NCBI GenBank assembly: GCA_014860005.1
Contig: JACZKP010000092.1
Location: forward strand, 41,511 to 105,510
Source: Verrucomicrobiota bacterium
GTDB taxonomy: Bacteria; Verrucomicrobiota; Verrucomicrobiae; Limisphaerales; UBA11358
Direction of reading: 5' to 3'
Length of the DNA stretch: 64,000 nt
Shown here: positions 8,311 through 18,600 of the stretch, one piece after another
Position numbering within the stretch: position 1 is the first letter of the stretch
How the letters are laid out: every line of letters begins with the position of its first letter
Notes under the pieces: generated by a model
Database searches by the model: none
The model's input: the letters and a program-made list of their open reading frames with translations, nothing else
What the model was told of the DNA's origin: nothing
Translations under genes and position numbers: made by a program

Positions 8311-8588
8311 CTTGATTTTGACATATCACTTCCCTTTCAGCTTTCGCCGGCGATAGAGCAGGTGATTCCCATAACCCGGCGCACCCACCGTCAGCGTCCC
8401 CTCCCGGCTCACGCTCGTCAGTTCATTCAGATTATTCACGCCAAAGGTTTGCACCAGCGCATTGTTGGTCCGGCGATTCAAGTTTCAGGCCGCATCATGC
8501 GCATACCCGAACTGTTCCTGCAACCGCGCCGTCGTCGTGTCCGCTTCCCAGCCCTTGGCCGTCTTCAACTGGCCGATGGCATCGTAGT
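8311..8588 (-). pseudogene. Rhs/YD-repeat protein fragment, copy 2 (with internal stop)
   Basis: The minus strand reads YDAIGQLKTAKGWEADTTTA and QEQFGYAHDAA. A TGA then stands where copy 1 has Trp (DAAW), and the reading resumes as NLNRRTNNALVQTFGVN. It therefore cannot encode a continuous protein. It starts directly at the stop codon of pduS (8591-8593) and duplicates copy 1. The exact abutment to pduS suggests a recombination junction. Confidence 0.8.
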
Positions 8589-8590
8589 CT

Positions 8591-9904
8591 TCATCTCGTC
8601 AACACAATCTGTTGCTCCGTAACCTCACTTACCCGGCCGGCCAACGGCGCGTGTAACACGGCGCCCAGCGCGTTCGGCGCAGGTTCGCCGACAACCTGCC
8701 CTGAACTCACGCGATCTCCCACACGTACGGTTGGCTGGCACGCCGTGCCGGCGCTTTGCTTGAGCAGCAGCACCAGGCGACCGGGCGATACACCGTCCGC
8801 ACGCAGCGGCGCGGGGAGATCGTACTCCTCCACGTGAAGTTTGCGGGTCAGCGTTTTGATTGGAACCCGGCGGCCATCGTGCATGGGATGCGGTTTCACT
8901 GTTGTCGGGCCGGTCCATTTCAGATTGGCGCGGCGCATTTCGGCTTTGGCGTCGTCGCAGGCTTCTTTCGGATACAGCTCCTCCGGGCAGGCGTAAAGCG
9001 TGCAAAGGCCGCAGGCGCAACAGAGCGACGCCCACTGATTGAAGTAGTCCGCGCCGGTGGCCGTGAAGGCGAGGCTGCGCATGACCTGGTGCGGTTCGAC
9101 CGCGTAGCCGAGCAGGAAACGCGGGCAATACTCCGTGCAATAACGGCATTGATCGCACGCGGACTTGCCGATTTTAGCCTGCACCTTGTTCGGCTTGAGC
9201 TTGCGTTCGATGATGTGATGGCTGCGCGGCAAAATGACCACGCCCGTGGCCGTCTTTGTAATGGGCGTGTCGAGATTGTCCGTTGTCTGACCCATCATCA
9301 ACCCGCCAATCACCAGCACGGGATCATCGGTGGTCAAACCGCCTGCGGCTGTGAGGCACTCACGATAGGTTGTGCCCAGCGGCACGCGCAACGTCACGGG
9401 CGAACGCACCGCGCCGGCGATGGTGAGCATCTTGTGCGTCACCGGTTTGCCCTCCGCCGCAGCGGCGATGTTGACGAAGGTCTCGACGTTGTTCACCACC
9501 ACGCCGACGTTGAGCGGGATGCCTTGGGGCGGAATCAAGCGGCCCGTGACATTGAAGACCAGATCGTATTCATCGCCCGCGGGATAGTAATCGCCCAGCA
9601 ACTGGACGCGGACGTTCGTGCCTTTGCTCGCGGCAGTAACGACTTCCACGGCGTGTTGCTTTTTTCCTTTGATGCCGATGACGCCCTCTTTCGCGCCGAC
9701 GGCTTCCATGGCGAGTTGCATTCCGCGCACGAGTTCGGCGGCGTGTTCTTCCATGATGACGGCGTCCTTGTGGAGCAGAGGTTCGCACTCGGCGCCGTTG
9801 GCGATGACGATGTCCGCCTGGCCGGCAAGTTTGACGTGCGTGGGGAAACCGCCGCCCCCCGCGCCGACCACCCCGGCCTGTCTGACTTGCTCGACCAGAT
9901 TCAT
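8591..9904 (-). CDS. pduS: PduS-like RnfC-type flavin/iron-sulfur oxidoreductase
   Basis: A 437-residue protein from the ATG at 9904; a longer frame to 9943 adds 13 residues that do not look conserved. GVVGAGGGGFPTHVK at residues 11-25 is the glycine-rich RnfC/Nqo1 NADH/FMN signature. A SLBB-like region (IAGAVRSPVTLRVPLGTT) follows. Cys250/253/256/260 (CDQCRYCTEYCP) and a second cluster about Cys295-306 (CACGLCTLYACP) give two 4Fe-4S sites. The C-terminus is a biotinyl/lipoyl-like beta barrel. PduS proteins reduce cobalamin or recycle NADH inside microcompartments and dock on PduT. The PduT-like gene lies downstream at 4413-3862, now separated by repeats and debris. Confidence 0.88.
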   Translation of the reverse strand: MNLVEQVRQAGVVGAGGGGFPTHVKLAGQADIVIANGAECEPLLHKDAVIMEEHAAELVRGMQLAMEAVGAKEGVIGIKGKKQHAVEVVTAASKGTNVRVQLLGDYYPAGDEYDLVFNVTGRLIPPQGIPLNVGVVVNNVETFVNIAAAAEGKPVTHKMLTIAGAVRSPVTLRVPLGTTYRECLTAAGGLTTDDPVLVIGGLMMGQTTDNLDTPITKTATGVVILPRSHHIIERKLKPNKVQAKIGKSACDQCRYCTEYCPRFLLGYAVEPHQVMRSLAFTATGADYFNQWASLCCACGLCTLYACPEELYPKEACDDAKAEMRRANLKWTGPTTVKPHPMHDGRRVPIKTLTRKLHVEEYDLPAPLRADGVSPGRLVLLLKQSAGTACQPTVRVGDRVSSGQVVGEPAPNALGAVLHAPLAGRVSEVTEQQIVLTR

Positions 9905-10067
9905 TTTGAAGCCACGCAAGGGTAGGGCAGCACGATGAGCCAAGCCACATCAAAAGCGCTCACGGGGTGATGGAATTGCGGAGGGCAGCGCAGGGCCTCG
10001 CCAAGGCAAAAAAGTTTAGGCAATAAGGTTGCACTCGGTTCCGGACTCGTTAGACAATCGGCTTGCT

Positions 10068-13000
10068 ATGGGTTTCTGGGAAAAGTTCTCTGGGGCGGGT
10101 CGAATCTCAACTTCCTGGGTCGGCACGCAAAAAGTTTGTTGTCTCTCCTTCAGCCTCAGTGTGCTGTGCTCGCTGGCAAGCAACGCGGGTGACTACACGA
10201 CGCTTTGGGAAATCGGCAAACCGGACGGCGGCAACCGCGAGTTCGCGCTGGCGCCGGCAGGCTACGCGGAGTTTCGCGAGGACGCCGCGTATTTCGTCGG
10301 CGAATCCGAGCCTGCGCGCGACTGGCCTTACGCCCACCCCGGCCCGGCGGATTCATGGGCGGGGGCGCGCAGCCACACCTTCATTGTTGTTTTCGGATTG
10401 CAGCACCCCCCGCCCGAAGGCGAAGCACGGCTCAAGCTGAACTTGCTCGACACGCATTCGAGCGGACCGCCACAGCTTGAACTCCGGCTTAATGACGCAG
10501 TGGTTCACCGCAACCTTCCGGCCGGCGCGGGCGACGAGAGCATTCAGGGACAACCCGCCAAGGGAAAGCCGCGCGCCCTTGAAATCGTTTTCCCTTCGGG
10601 TGCGCTGAAAGCCGGCGAAAACCAACTTGCCATCACGACGAAGGCCGGCAGTTGGCTGCTTTATGATTCGCTGGCCCTGGAAGCGCCCGCGGGGGCAATC
10701 CTCAGCGCGGTGGCGAATCGCACGTTGGTGACGAGCGTCACGGGCATCCGCGCGCTGAAAGAAGTTCAAGGGAAGCTTTTTCATCCCGTATCAATCTCCG
10801 TGCGGCAAGTCGGCGAACCTTGCGAGGTGACCGCGCACGCCAGCGGCGGGGCGCCGGTCCACGCGCGCCTGGCCAGGGGCGTGAACACCGTTGAACTTCT
10901 CGTGCCCCAAGTGCGGACCAACACTACTATGCAGGTGACCGTGCAGTCCGGCGACAAAGTCCTGGCGCAACGCGACGCAGAAGTCAGGCCGGTTCGACCG
11001 CTGACGGTTTACATTCTGCCGCACTCGCACACGGACATTGGCTACACGGAAATCCAGACCGCCATTGAAGCGCGGCAGGTCCAGAATCTCGTGGACGGCA
11101 TTGCGGCGGCGAAGCGTACGGCGGACTACCCGGAAGGCTCACGGTTTGTCTGGAACGTCGAGGTGCTCTGGGCGGCGGACCTCTATTTGCGCCGGCTGAA
11201 TGAGACGCAACGCGAGGAGTTTCTCGAAGCCGTGAAGCGCGGCCAGGTTGCGCTCTGCGGGATGTATCTGAACGAGCTCACCGGGCTTTGTCGTCCCGAG
11301 GAACTGGTCCGCCTGTTTCGCTATGCCACGCAACTGGCCGAACAAACGGGCCGCCCGATTGACTCCGTGATGATCAGCGACGTGCCGGGTTACACGTGGG
11401 GGACGGTTACGGCGATGGCGCACGCGGGCATCCGTTACTTCAACACGGCGCCGAACTATTTCGACCGTATCGGCACGATCTTGCGCGAGTGGGAGAACAA
11501 GCCGTTCTGGTGGGTTGGACCTGACGGGGAGTCGAAGGTGCTCGTCTGGATTCCGTTCTGGGGTTACGCGTTGTCGCATCGCTATGGAAAGCTTTCGCCG
11601 CAGCTTGTGGAAGAGTTTTATGACGGACTCGAAAAGCGCGGCTATCCCTATGAAATCGCGCACGTGCGCTGGAGCGGTCATGGGGACAACGCGGTGCCGG
11701 ATCCGGCCATTTGCGAATTTGTCCGCGACTGGAACGGGAAGTATGCGTGGCCACGGTTCGTCATTTCGAGCTTGAGCGAGGCGTTCCTCACCTTCGAGCA
11801 AAAGCACGGCGCGCAATTGCCGGTGGTGCGCGGGGATTGGACGCCGTATTGGGAGGACGGCGCGGGGTCATCGGCGCTCGAAACGGCGCTGAATCGCGAA
11901 AGTTCAGATCGCCTCACGCAAGCGGAAGCGCTCTGGGCCATGCGTGATCCCAAGAGCTATCCGCGAGCGGCGTTTGAGGACGCGTGGAACAGCGTCTTGC
12001 TTTATTCGGAACACACGTGGGGCGCGCATTGCAGCGTGTGGGGACCGGAACGGCAGGAGACGAAAGAACAATGGGAAATTAAACGCGGCTACGCGCTGGC
12101 GGCGGATCGGCAGTCGCGAGAACTGCTCAGCAGGGCGCTCCACATTGGCAACGCTGCGGCGGCTTCTGGCGTGGACGTGTTCAACACCGCTTCGTGGCCG
12201 CGCACGGAACTCGTTACGCTTTCCAAAGAACTTTCTGCCGCAGGCGACCTCGTGCTCGACGACCGCGGCAGGCCCGTGCCTTCGCAAAGAATGCGCTCGT
12301 GCGAACTGGTGTTCCTGGCGAACGACGTGCCGGCGTTCGGCGCAAAGCGGTTTTCCGTGGGCGACGGCCAGGCATACGTCGCCAAGCGAGCCACCGCAAC
12401 GGGAGCGACCCTCGACAGCGGCTTCGTTCGCGCGCGGCTCGATGAGAAGACCGGTGCGGTTGTTGAACTCACAGCCCAAGGCATTGACGGTAATTTCGCC
12501 GACCTAAGTTCGGGCCGCGGGCTGAATGATTACCTTTATCTGATCGCGGACGATTTGAAGGACCTGGAGCGCAACGGCCCGGTGACGATTCGCGTGGGTG
12601 AACCCGGTCCGTTGATCGCCTCGCTCATTGTCGAGTCCGCTGCGCCCGGTTGCCGCAAGCTCACGCGTGAGACCCGCGTCGTGGCCGGCATGGATTACGT
12701 TGAGTTGATCAACGACCTCGACAAAGAACGCGCGCCGCGCCCGGCGAAGGCCGAACATCCGGAAGGGGATTATCGCAATCGTGCCGCCAAGGAGAGCGTA
12801 AACTTCGCCTTCGAGTTCAACGTGCCCGGCGGTGAGGTGCGACTGGATTTGCCGCTTGGCGTGATGCGGCCCGAGGCCGACCAGATGCCCAGCGCCTGCA
12901 AAAACTGGTTCACGGTGGGCCGCTGGGCCGACGTGGCGAATCGTGATCGCGGCATCCAGTGGGTCACGCTCGACGCGCCGCTGGTGCAGGTGGGCGGTAT

Positions 13001-13508
13001 CACCGCCCGCTTCTTGAACTCGCAGTTCGATCCGGATTCCTGGCGTACGACCGTTGAGCCGACGCAGAAGCTTTATTCGTGGGCGATGAACAACCATTGG
13101 GGCACGAATTACCGCGCCCACCAGGAAGGATTGACGCGTTTCCGTTTCGTGCTGCGGCCATTTCGCAAGACTGATCCGGCGGAGAACTCGCGCTTTGCCA
13201 CGGGTTTTAGTCAGCCATTGTTGCCCCTGCCCGCGCGCGGCGCGAAGCCGGACATAGCGCCGCTGCTCGAGATCAATTCCGAAGAGGTAATCGTGACTGG
13301 CTTGAAGCCCAGTGACGACGGGCGCGCCATCATCGTGCGATTGTTCGGCGCATCTGGACAACCGGAAACGGTGGAGCTCACTTGGGGTGCGGTGAAACCG
13401 AAAGCTGTTTTCACGACCGATACCAGTGAGAATCCACGGGAGAAGCTGGGCAACCGCGTGACCGTTCCGGGCTACGGTTTGGTCAGTGTGCGCGCTGAAC
13501 TGGAGTGA
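10068..13508 (+). CDS. Secreted GH38-like alpha-mannosidase-type glycosidase
   Basis: A 1146-residue protein from the ATG at 10068, with a signal peptide (VCCLSFSLSVLCSLASNA). Residues of about 45-200 (LWEIGKPDGGNREFALAPAG) resemble the carbohydrate-binding beta-sandwich domain of PL4 rhamnogalacturonan lyases. The catalytic region begins with HSHTDIGY near residue 319, giving the GH38 metal-binding H-x-D. MISDVPGYTWG places a candidate nucleophile Asp near residue 438. A helical segment and beta-rich C-terminal domains typical of GH38 follow. It should act on alpha-mannosidic or related glycans in the periplasm or outside the cell. A paralogue lies at 15618-19295. Substrate assignment is inference. 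Confidence 0.8.
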   Translation: MGFWEKFSGAGRISTSWVGTQKVCCLSFSLSVLCSLASNAGDYTTLWEIGKPDGGNREFALAPAGYAEFREDAAYFVGESEPARDWPYAHPGPADSWAGARSHTFIVVFGLQHPPPEGEARLKLNLLDTHSSGPPQLELRLNDAVVHRNLPAGAGDESIQGQPAKGKPRALEIVFPSGALKAGENQLAITTKAGSWLLYDSLALEAPAGAILSAVANRTLVTSVTGIRALKEVQGKLFHPVSISVRQVGEPCEVTAHASGGAPVHARLARGVNTVELLVPQVRTNTTMQVTVQSGDKVLAQRDAEVRPVRPLTVYILPHSHTDIGYTEIQTAIEARQVQNLVDGIAAAKRTADYPEGSRFVWNVEVLWAADLYLRRLNETQREEFLEAVKRGQVALCGMYLNELTGLCRPEELVRLFRYATQLAEQTGRPIDSVMISDVPGYTWGTVTAMAHAGIRYFNTAPNYFDRIGTILREWENKPFWWVGPDGESKVLVWIPFWGYALSHRYGKLSPQLVEEFYDGLEKRGYPYEIAHVRWSGHGDNAVPDPAICEFVRDWNGKYAWPRFVISSLSEAFLTFEQKHGAQLPVVRGDWTPYWEDGAGSSALETALNRESSDRLTQAEALWAMRDPKSYPRAAFEDAWNSVLLYSEHTWGAHCSVWGPERQETKEQWEIKRGYALAADRQSRELLSRALHIGNAAAASGVDVFNTASWPRTELVTLSKELSAAGDLVLDDRGRPVPSQRMRSCELVFLANDVPAFGAKRFSVGDGQAYVAKRATATGATLDSGFVRARLDEKTGAVVELTAQGIDGNFADLSSGRGLNDYLYLIADDLKDLERNGPVTIRVGEPGPLIASLIVESAAPGCRKLTRETRVVAGMDYVELINDLDKERAPRPAKAEHPEGDYRNRAAKESVNFAFEFNVPGGEVRLDLPLGVMRPEADQMPSACKNWFTVGRWADVANRDRGIQWVTLDAPLVQVGGITARFLNSQFDPDSWRTTVEPTQKLYSWAMNNHWGTNYRAHQEGLTRFRFVLRPFRKTDPAENSRFATGFSQPLLPLPARGAKPDIAPLLEINSEEVIVTGLKPSDDGRAIIVRLFGASGQPETVELTWGAVKPKAVFTTDTSENPREKLGNRVTVPGYGLVSVRAELE

Positions 13509-13535
13509 TCGCTTCGAGTGCGATGTCGGCAGGGC

Positions 13536-13668
13536 CGTAGGCCGGGCGTCGCGCCTGTCTCAATTTTTTTGAGACGCGACACTGATATGGGCGTTGAGTC
13601 CCATCGTCATGCAGCCGCTCAAGCGGAATACTTTTGAAGGCAGAGACAGGCGCGATGCTTGTCCTACT
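13536..13668. terminator. Inverted-repeat element, probable bidirectional terminator
   Basis: Between two convergent genes, GTCTCAA (13557-13563) pairs with TTGAGAC (13569-13575) around a T-rich loop. The stem is extended after a bulge by GTCGC (13548-13552) with GCGAC (13576-13580). A longer arm (GCGTCGCGCCTGTCTC, 13546-13561) is repeated inverted at about 13643-13658 with one mismatch. The position after both stop codons suits a terminator, and the paired arms look like a repeat-family member. Confidence 0.55.
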
Positions 13669-13679
13669 AATTGTCCAGT

Positions 13680-14927
13680 TCAGTTCACCGCCTCAAACAT
13701 CGCCACGATGTTCGCGGGCGGCACGTCGGCCATGATGTTGTGGACCTGTTGGAACACGTAGCCGCCGCCGGGCCGCCAGATTTCCATCTGCCGCCGCACA
13801 TGGTCCCGCACCTGTGCTGGTGTGCCTTGGATGAGCACAGCCCGCGTATCGCAACCTCCGCCCCAGAAGGTGATCCGCTGGCCAAAGTCCTTTTTCAATC
13901 CGGCTGCGTCCATCCCGCGACAGGTGATTTGCACCGGATTGATGGCGTCGAGGCCGGCGTCAATCATGTCGTCCAGCAACTCCCGCACACCGCCGCAGCA
14001 ATGGAGCATCACTTTGGCCTGCGAGCGCTCCTTGACGCGCCGCCACATGACGCGCTGGCGCGGTTGGAAGAACTCGCGATACATCGCCCGCGAAATTTGT
14101 GGACCTTGTTGCATCCCGAAATCGTCGCCGAATAGAATGACATCCACGTGCTCGCCGACCGCGGCCAGAAAGCGATCCAGGCTCGCCAGGTGAATTTCCA
14201 GCAACTGATCGAGAAAGCGATGAGCGCGCTCCGGTTCGCCCGCCAGCAGCATGAAAAAATTATCGTTGCGGTAAAAGTATTGGCCGATTTCGAGCAGGTT
14301 GCCGCCGAACAATCCCAGGATGGCGCGGTCGGTTTGCTGCCGGAATCTGCGGGCGGTTTCTGACAGCAAACGTTCGCCTTCCGGCCCCGCGATAATCGGT
14401 CCGGGCGGTGTGGCGAAGGCCGTCCACATACATTCATCAAACGCCTTGGCGACGCTTGCGGGATCGTCGAGGACCACGCTTTGCCGGGAGTCGCCCTCCG
14501 CCATCAGCGGAAAATGTGTCTGCTCGAAATAGATTACGCCGTCGGGCATCCGGCCCAGTACGCGACCGGTTTTGGAGCGAAGTTGCCATTCGCCGGGGGC
14601 GCGATGCGGTTTGGCCCAGGCCGGCATCAGACAGGGCGTGCCGTCTGGCAGCGTCCACTCCGTCCACCACTTGTCTTCGAGTGCGAACGTGCGGCCCAGT
14701 TCGATGGTGTCCACGCTTAAGCGCTGGAGCACGTCTTCGTCCACGATGGCCAGTTGTTGAATCGGATCGTAAACCCGAATGGGTCGCTTGGGCAGCCCAA
14801 GGAAATCCCGCAGGCGCGCGTAGGCGACCGCCATGATGCCGGAGGAGCGATGGCCCGAGAGATCAATGGGCACCCGATCCGGCTCGCGGTGGTTCAAAGC
14901 TGCAAGGATTCTTTCGCGCGCGGTCAT
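13680..14927 (-). CDS. Uroporphyrinogen decarboxylase family protein (methyltransferase-like)
   Basis: A 415-residue protein; the ATG at 14927 is preferred over a TTG at 14936. TARERILAALNHREPDRVPI is the standard N-terminus of the UroD-like superfamily as found in cobalamin- or corrinoid-linked methyltransferases. HCCGGVRELLDDMIDAGLDA and the later QQVHNIMADVPPANIVAM are also family hallmarks. The His-x-Cys of MLHCCGG is a possible zinc ligand as in MtaA/CmuA-type enzymes. It is not a haem-pathway HemE by context: it lies among glycosidases. Such genes are common in Verrucomicrobiota and Planctomycetota sugar loci, without a proven reaction. It converges with the GH38 gene. Confidence 0.75.
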   Translation of the reverse strand: MTARERILAALNHREPDRVPIDLSGHRSSGIMAVAYARLRDFLGLPKRPIRVYDPIQQLAIVDEDVLQRLSVDTIELGRTFALEDKWWTEWTLPDGTPCLMPAWAKPHRAPGEWQLRSKTGRVLGRMPDGVIYFEQTHFPLMAEGDSRQSVVLDDPASVAKAFDECMWTAFATPPGPIIAGPEGERLLSETARRFRQQTDRAILGLFGGNLLEIGQYFYRNDNFFMLLAGEPERAHRFLDQLLEIHLASLDRFLAAVGEHVDVILFGDDFGMQQGPQISRAMYREFFQPRQRVMWRRVKERSQAKVMLHCCGGVRELLDDMIDAGLDAINPVQITCRGMDAAGLKKDFGQRITFWGGGCDTRAVLIQGTPAQVRDHVRRQMEIWRPGGGYVFQQVHNIMADVPPANIVAMFEAVN

Positions 14928-15039
14928 GAAGTTCAATGCTCGTCACCAGCCTGCCTGCTCAATACCCGGTGTGCTTGCGGCGGGCGTTGACCTGAGTCAA
15001 GGCGGCTGGCGCCGACTTGCGTCGAAATGCAACCAGTAC

Positions 15040-15621
15040 GTGGCAAAGGTCAAATTCAATTTGGGGTTGCGGCTTTCATTCGCGCTGGCGTTGTGGTTTC
15101 TGCGCGTCCATGCACCCGCGCATACGCTGCCCATCAGTTACCTCTTCATTGTCACGGACGTGGATTACGTTCACGTCGAACTGACCTTCAATCCGTTCGA
15201 GCTGATGAGCTTCAGCGAATTCGACACGAACAAGAACGCGCGGCTCGACCCGGCGGAGGTGGCGTCGCAGGGGGACAGAATCGCGCGCCTGCTGCTGGAT
15301 CAACTGACGCTGACGGTGGACGGGAAAAAGATTGAGTCCGAAACTGCGGGCATCTCACCGGATGCAAACAGTCATCATGCCACCCTGCGGGTGCATTATC
15401 GGGTGAAGGCCCGCGACGCGGAGGTCAGCCTGGAATCGAACCTGTCACAAGTCACGAGCCGTTCACATTTCACGCAGGTGAACTTTCTGCGCGGCGGCCA
15501 AAGACAACTCGCGCAACTGGACGCGCAGTCGCGTAAAGCTACCTTCAGGCCGTCGGCACCGAAGCAACCCGCGGTCAAGCCATCGGAGATCTCCAAAACA
15601 AAGAAGAACCAAGAACCATGA
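15040..15621 (+). CDS. Exported protein with one EF-hand-like calcium site
   Basis: The frame is open from 14833, but the region before about 15040 overlaps the divergent UroD gene, and a signal peptide (GLRLSFALALWFLRVHAPAH) begins just after a GTG at 15040. That gives a 193-residue exported protein. DTNKNARLDPAEV matches the EF-hand/dockerin calcium loop. The C-terminal half is a beta-rich unknown domain with a charged tail (SEISKTKKNQEP). The stop codon overlaps the ATG of the second GH38-like gene by the ATGA arrangement, so the two are probably translationally coupled. No further function can be assigned. Confidence 0.6.
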   Translation: MAKVKFNLGLRLSFALALWFLRVHAPAHTLPISYLFIVTDVDYVHVELTFNPFELMSFSEFDTNKNARLDPAEVASQGDRIARLLLDQLTLTVDGKKIESETAGISPDANSHHATLRVHYRVKARDAEVSLESNLSQVTSRSHFTQVNFLRGGQRQLAQLDAQSRKATFRPSAPKQPAVKPSEISKTKKNQEP

Positions 15622-18600
15622 AAGCAATCAGTGAATTCAGCCGCCCAGTTCAAGACGTGGAACTGGAAATTGTCTCGTTGGATTCTCCCTCACCCCGGCC
15701 CTCTCCCGCTGGGAGAGGGAGAATCACCCGCCGGTTTCTCGAGTTTTGGGAGTCGGCGTTAATCGGGAGCGTTCTTGCAAATCGAGGAACACGCGATTGC
15801 TGTTCCCTCTCCCGGCGGGAGAGGGTCAGGGGAAACGCATTCGCTGCACCAACAACTGCGCTTCTGAGACTGGGTGTAACCGTTTGCTGCTTTGTCCCTG
15901 CTCTGTTAGCGGCGACTGCCGAGCCAATCTGGTCCATCGGCAAGCCGGACGGTCTGGGCATTGAGTTCGCACCGGGCGGGCGACCCGAACTCACATTCAC
16001 CGTCGGTCAGGGTGTGCCGAGCCGCGATTTTGCCGGGCATCACGACGGATCAGTTGGCTTCGATGGCCACACGACGGATAAGCCTTACACAATCCTCTTC
16101 GATCTGCCGGATACGGTCGCGCCGCAGTATGAGCTGGTGCTGGATGTGATTTTCAACACCGGCGCGCCGCGGGAGTTCAAGGTCCGGGTCAATGACCAGA
16201 ACGGCATCTTCCCAATTCAACCGGCGCCGATGCACACGGTCTTTGGTGAGCAGGGCAACGATATGTTGCTGGCCAAGCAACAACTGGTCGTGCCGATTGA
16301 CGGCGCGTGGCTGAACGCGAAAGGAAATCAAATAACACTCATCCCACTAGGCTTGGGCAGTCTGGCGTATGATGCGATTGCCTTGCGCGTGGCTGAATCC
16401 GCGCCGGACCGCACCCCGCGCCTCGAGCCAACGATTTTCTTCCGCAAGAAATCCGGGAAGCTCATGGAGATCTGCAACGTCGTGCTGCCGTTCAGTAAAG
16501 CCTTCGCGCAAGGTGAAGCGAAGGTCAGCATCGGCAAACAAACCTTTACGCGAACATTTGCCAGTGCTTACGACTTTGGGGTTTTGACCGAGCCGCTGGA
16601 CGTGCCGGCCAGTCTTCCGGCGGGCAGGGCGCGTTTGGAAGTGAAACTGGATGGTCAGGTGTTTGAAGCGGAGCAGGAATTCCGCCCCGCCAAACAATGG
16701 AAGGTTTTCGTCTGCCCAAAAGTCCACAACGATGTTGGTTACACCGATCTACAACCGCACGTCAATGAACTGGACAATCGCAACTCCGATCAGGTGCTCG
16801 ATATTCTGCGCAAGTATCCGGGCTACAAATTCAACTTCGAGACCTCGTGGCTGGTGGAGAATTATCTGGACTGCCGTACCGCGCCGACGCGCAAGGAGTT
16901 CCTCACCAACCTGCGCCGGGGCCGTGCGGCGATGAACGCGCTTTATCTGAACCTCATGACGGGCCTTTGCACCGGCGAGGAATTGTATCGCGCGATGTAT
17001 TTCACTCATCAGTTGCATCGCGAGCACGGTGGCAATTTTGATTCCGCCTGCCTTACGGATGCGCCGTCGCACAGTTGGTTTCTGCCGACGCTGTTCAGTG
17101 ACGTGGGCATCAAGGGCTTTTCCAATGGCGCGAATCAGACCCGCGCACCGATCCTGCATTACAGCAGCCTGAACGAGGATTCGCCCTACTGGTGGGAAGG
17201 TATGAACGGTGAACGCATCTTCATGTGGTATGCGCGGAGTTACGTGCAACTCAAACGGCTCGTCGGTCCGGGCTGGGGACAGGACGTCTCCAGCGTCGAA
17301 TACCTCAAGCGCAGCGTGCCGCAATTCCTCGTGCGCTACGCGCGCGACAAATACGCGCCCGACGCGGTGATGATCTACGGCGCCTACGTGGACAACGCGG
17401 CGATTCCCGAAACCGGCGAGGCTGAAACCATCGCCGCGTGGAACCAGGAATTTGAATTCCCGAAACTCATTGTGGCGACGGATGGCGAATATTTCCGTTA
17501 CGTTGAAAAGCATTTCGCGGACAAGCTGCCCGTGCATCGTGGTGATTGCGGCGCGTATTGGGAGGATGGCGTCGGCTCGACGGCGCTGGCCACCACGCAG
17601 AATCGTCAGACACAGCAAATCCTGCCCGCGGCGGAAACCGCAGCGGCGCTGGCCTCGATCTTCGAGCCGCGCAACCGGTATCCGGCCGAGGACTTTCGCG
17701 GCGCGTGGAAGAACGTGATGTTCTACAACGAACACACCTGGGGCGCGCACAATAGCGTGGCGCAACCCGGACGGCAGTTCGTCGAGCGGCAATGGGAGAT
17801 CAAGGAAAGCTACTCGACCCGCGCCAACCTCGACGCGCGCAATCTGCTCGCGCGGGCGAACAACCGGCTGGCTCAAACCATCGAAGTGGACGGGAGCAGC
17901 ATCATTGCGTTCAACTGGCAGAACCGCGCGCGCACCGCCGTGGTGGAAGTTGAATTGGGCAGCAGCGAACAGCTCGTGGACTTTGCCGACAAAAAGGTCG
18001 TGCCGATGGACATTTACGCGGAACAGGACGGCTGGCGCAAAGTGCGCTTTCTCGCGGCCGACGTGCCGGCGATGGGTTACAAGGCTTATGCGATTCGTGG
18101 ATTGGACACTGCCGCGCACAAGGCAAACGAGCCAATCGAGGGCGACACCATCGAGAACCAGTTTTACCGCCTGGTGGTGGATCGGCAAACCGGCGGGCTG
18201 AAAAGTTTGTTCGACAAGACCGCGAATCGTGAATTGCTCGAAGCCGGTGCGCCTTACACGTTGAACGAATATTTGTACGTCAGCGGCGGGGAAGGTTCAG
18301 AAATCCTGAACTGCAATTTCGGCACCGCGCCGGCCAATCTCACGATCCACCGGCCCGAGCAGGTCGAAATTGTCAAGGGACGCCGGACGCCGCTGGGTCA
18401 GCGTCTGCTCGTGCAGGCGAAATCAATGAACACGCCCCGCATCACCACTGAGTATCTGCTTCACGACCAGATCAAGCGCGTGGACATCGTGAATACGATT
18501 GAGAAGGACGAAACGCGGGCGAAGGAGGCGGTGTATTTCGCGTTTCCGTTTGCGGCGGAGCAACCACGTTTGGAATACCAAATCCAAAACGGCTGGGTGC

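Noticed and set aside
2535..9904. A complete microcompartment operon
   Set aside because: Only PduT-like and PduS-like genes are present; no BMC-H, BMC-P, aldehyde dehydrogenase or PduL-like gene was found in the window.
13680..14927. HemE, haem biosynthesis uroporphyrinogen decarboxylase
   Set aside because: The His-x-Cys-Cys-Gly-Gly motif and context fit the corrinoid-methyltransferase-like branch; no haem genes adjoin.
16749..18188. 479-codon open frame antisense to the second GH38-like gene
   Set aside because: The sense strand carries clear GH38 motifs; the antisense translation is compositionally biased (Arg/His rich) and without motifs.
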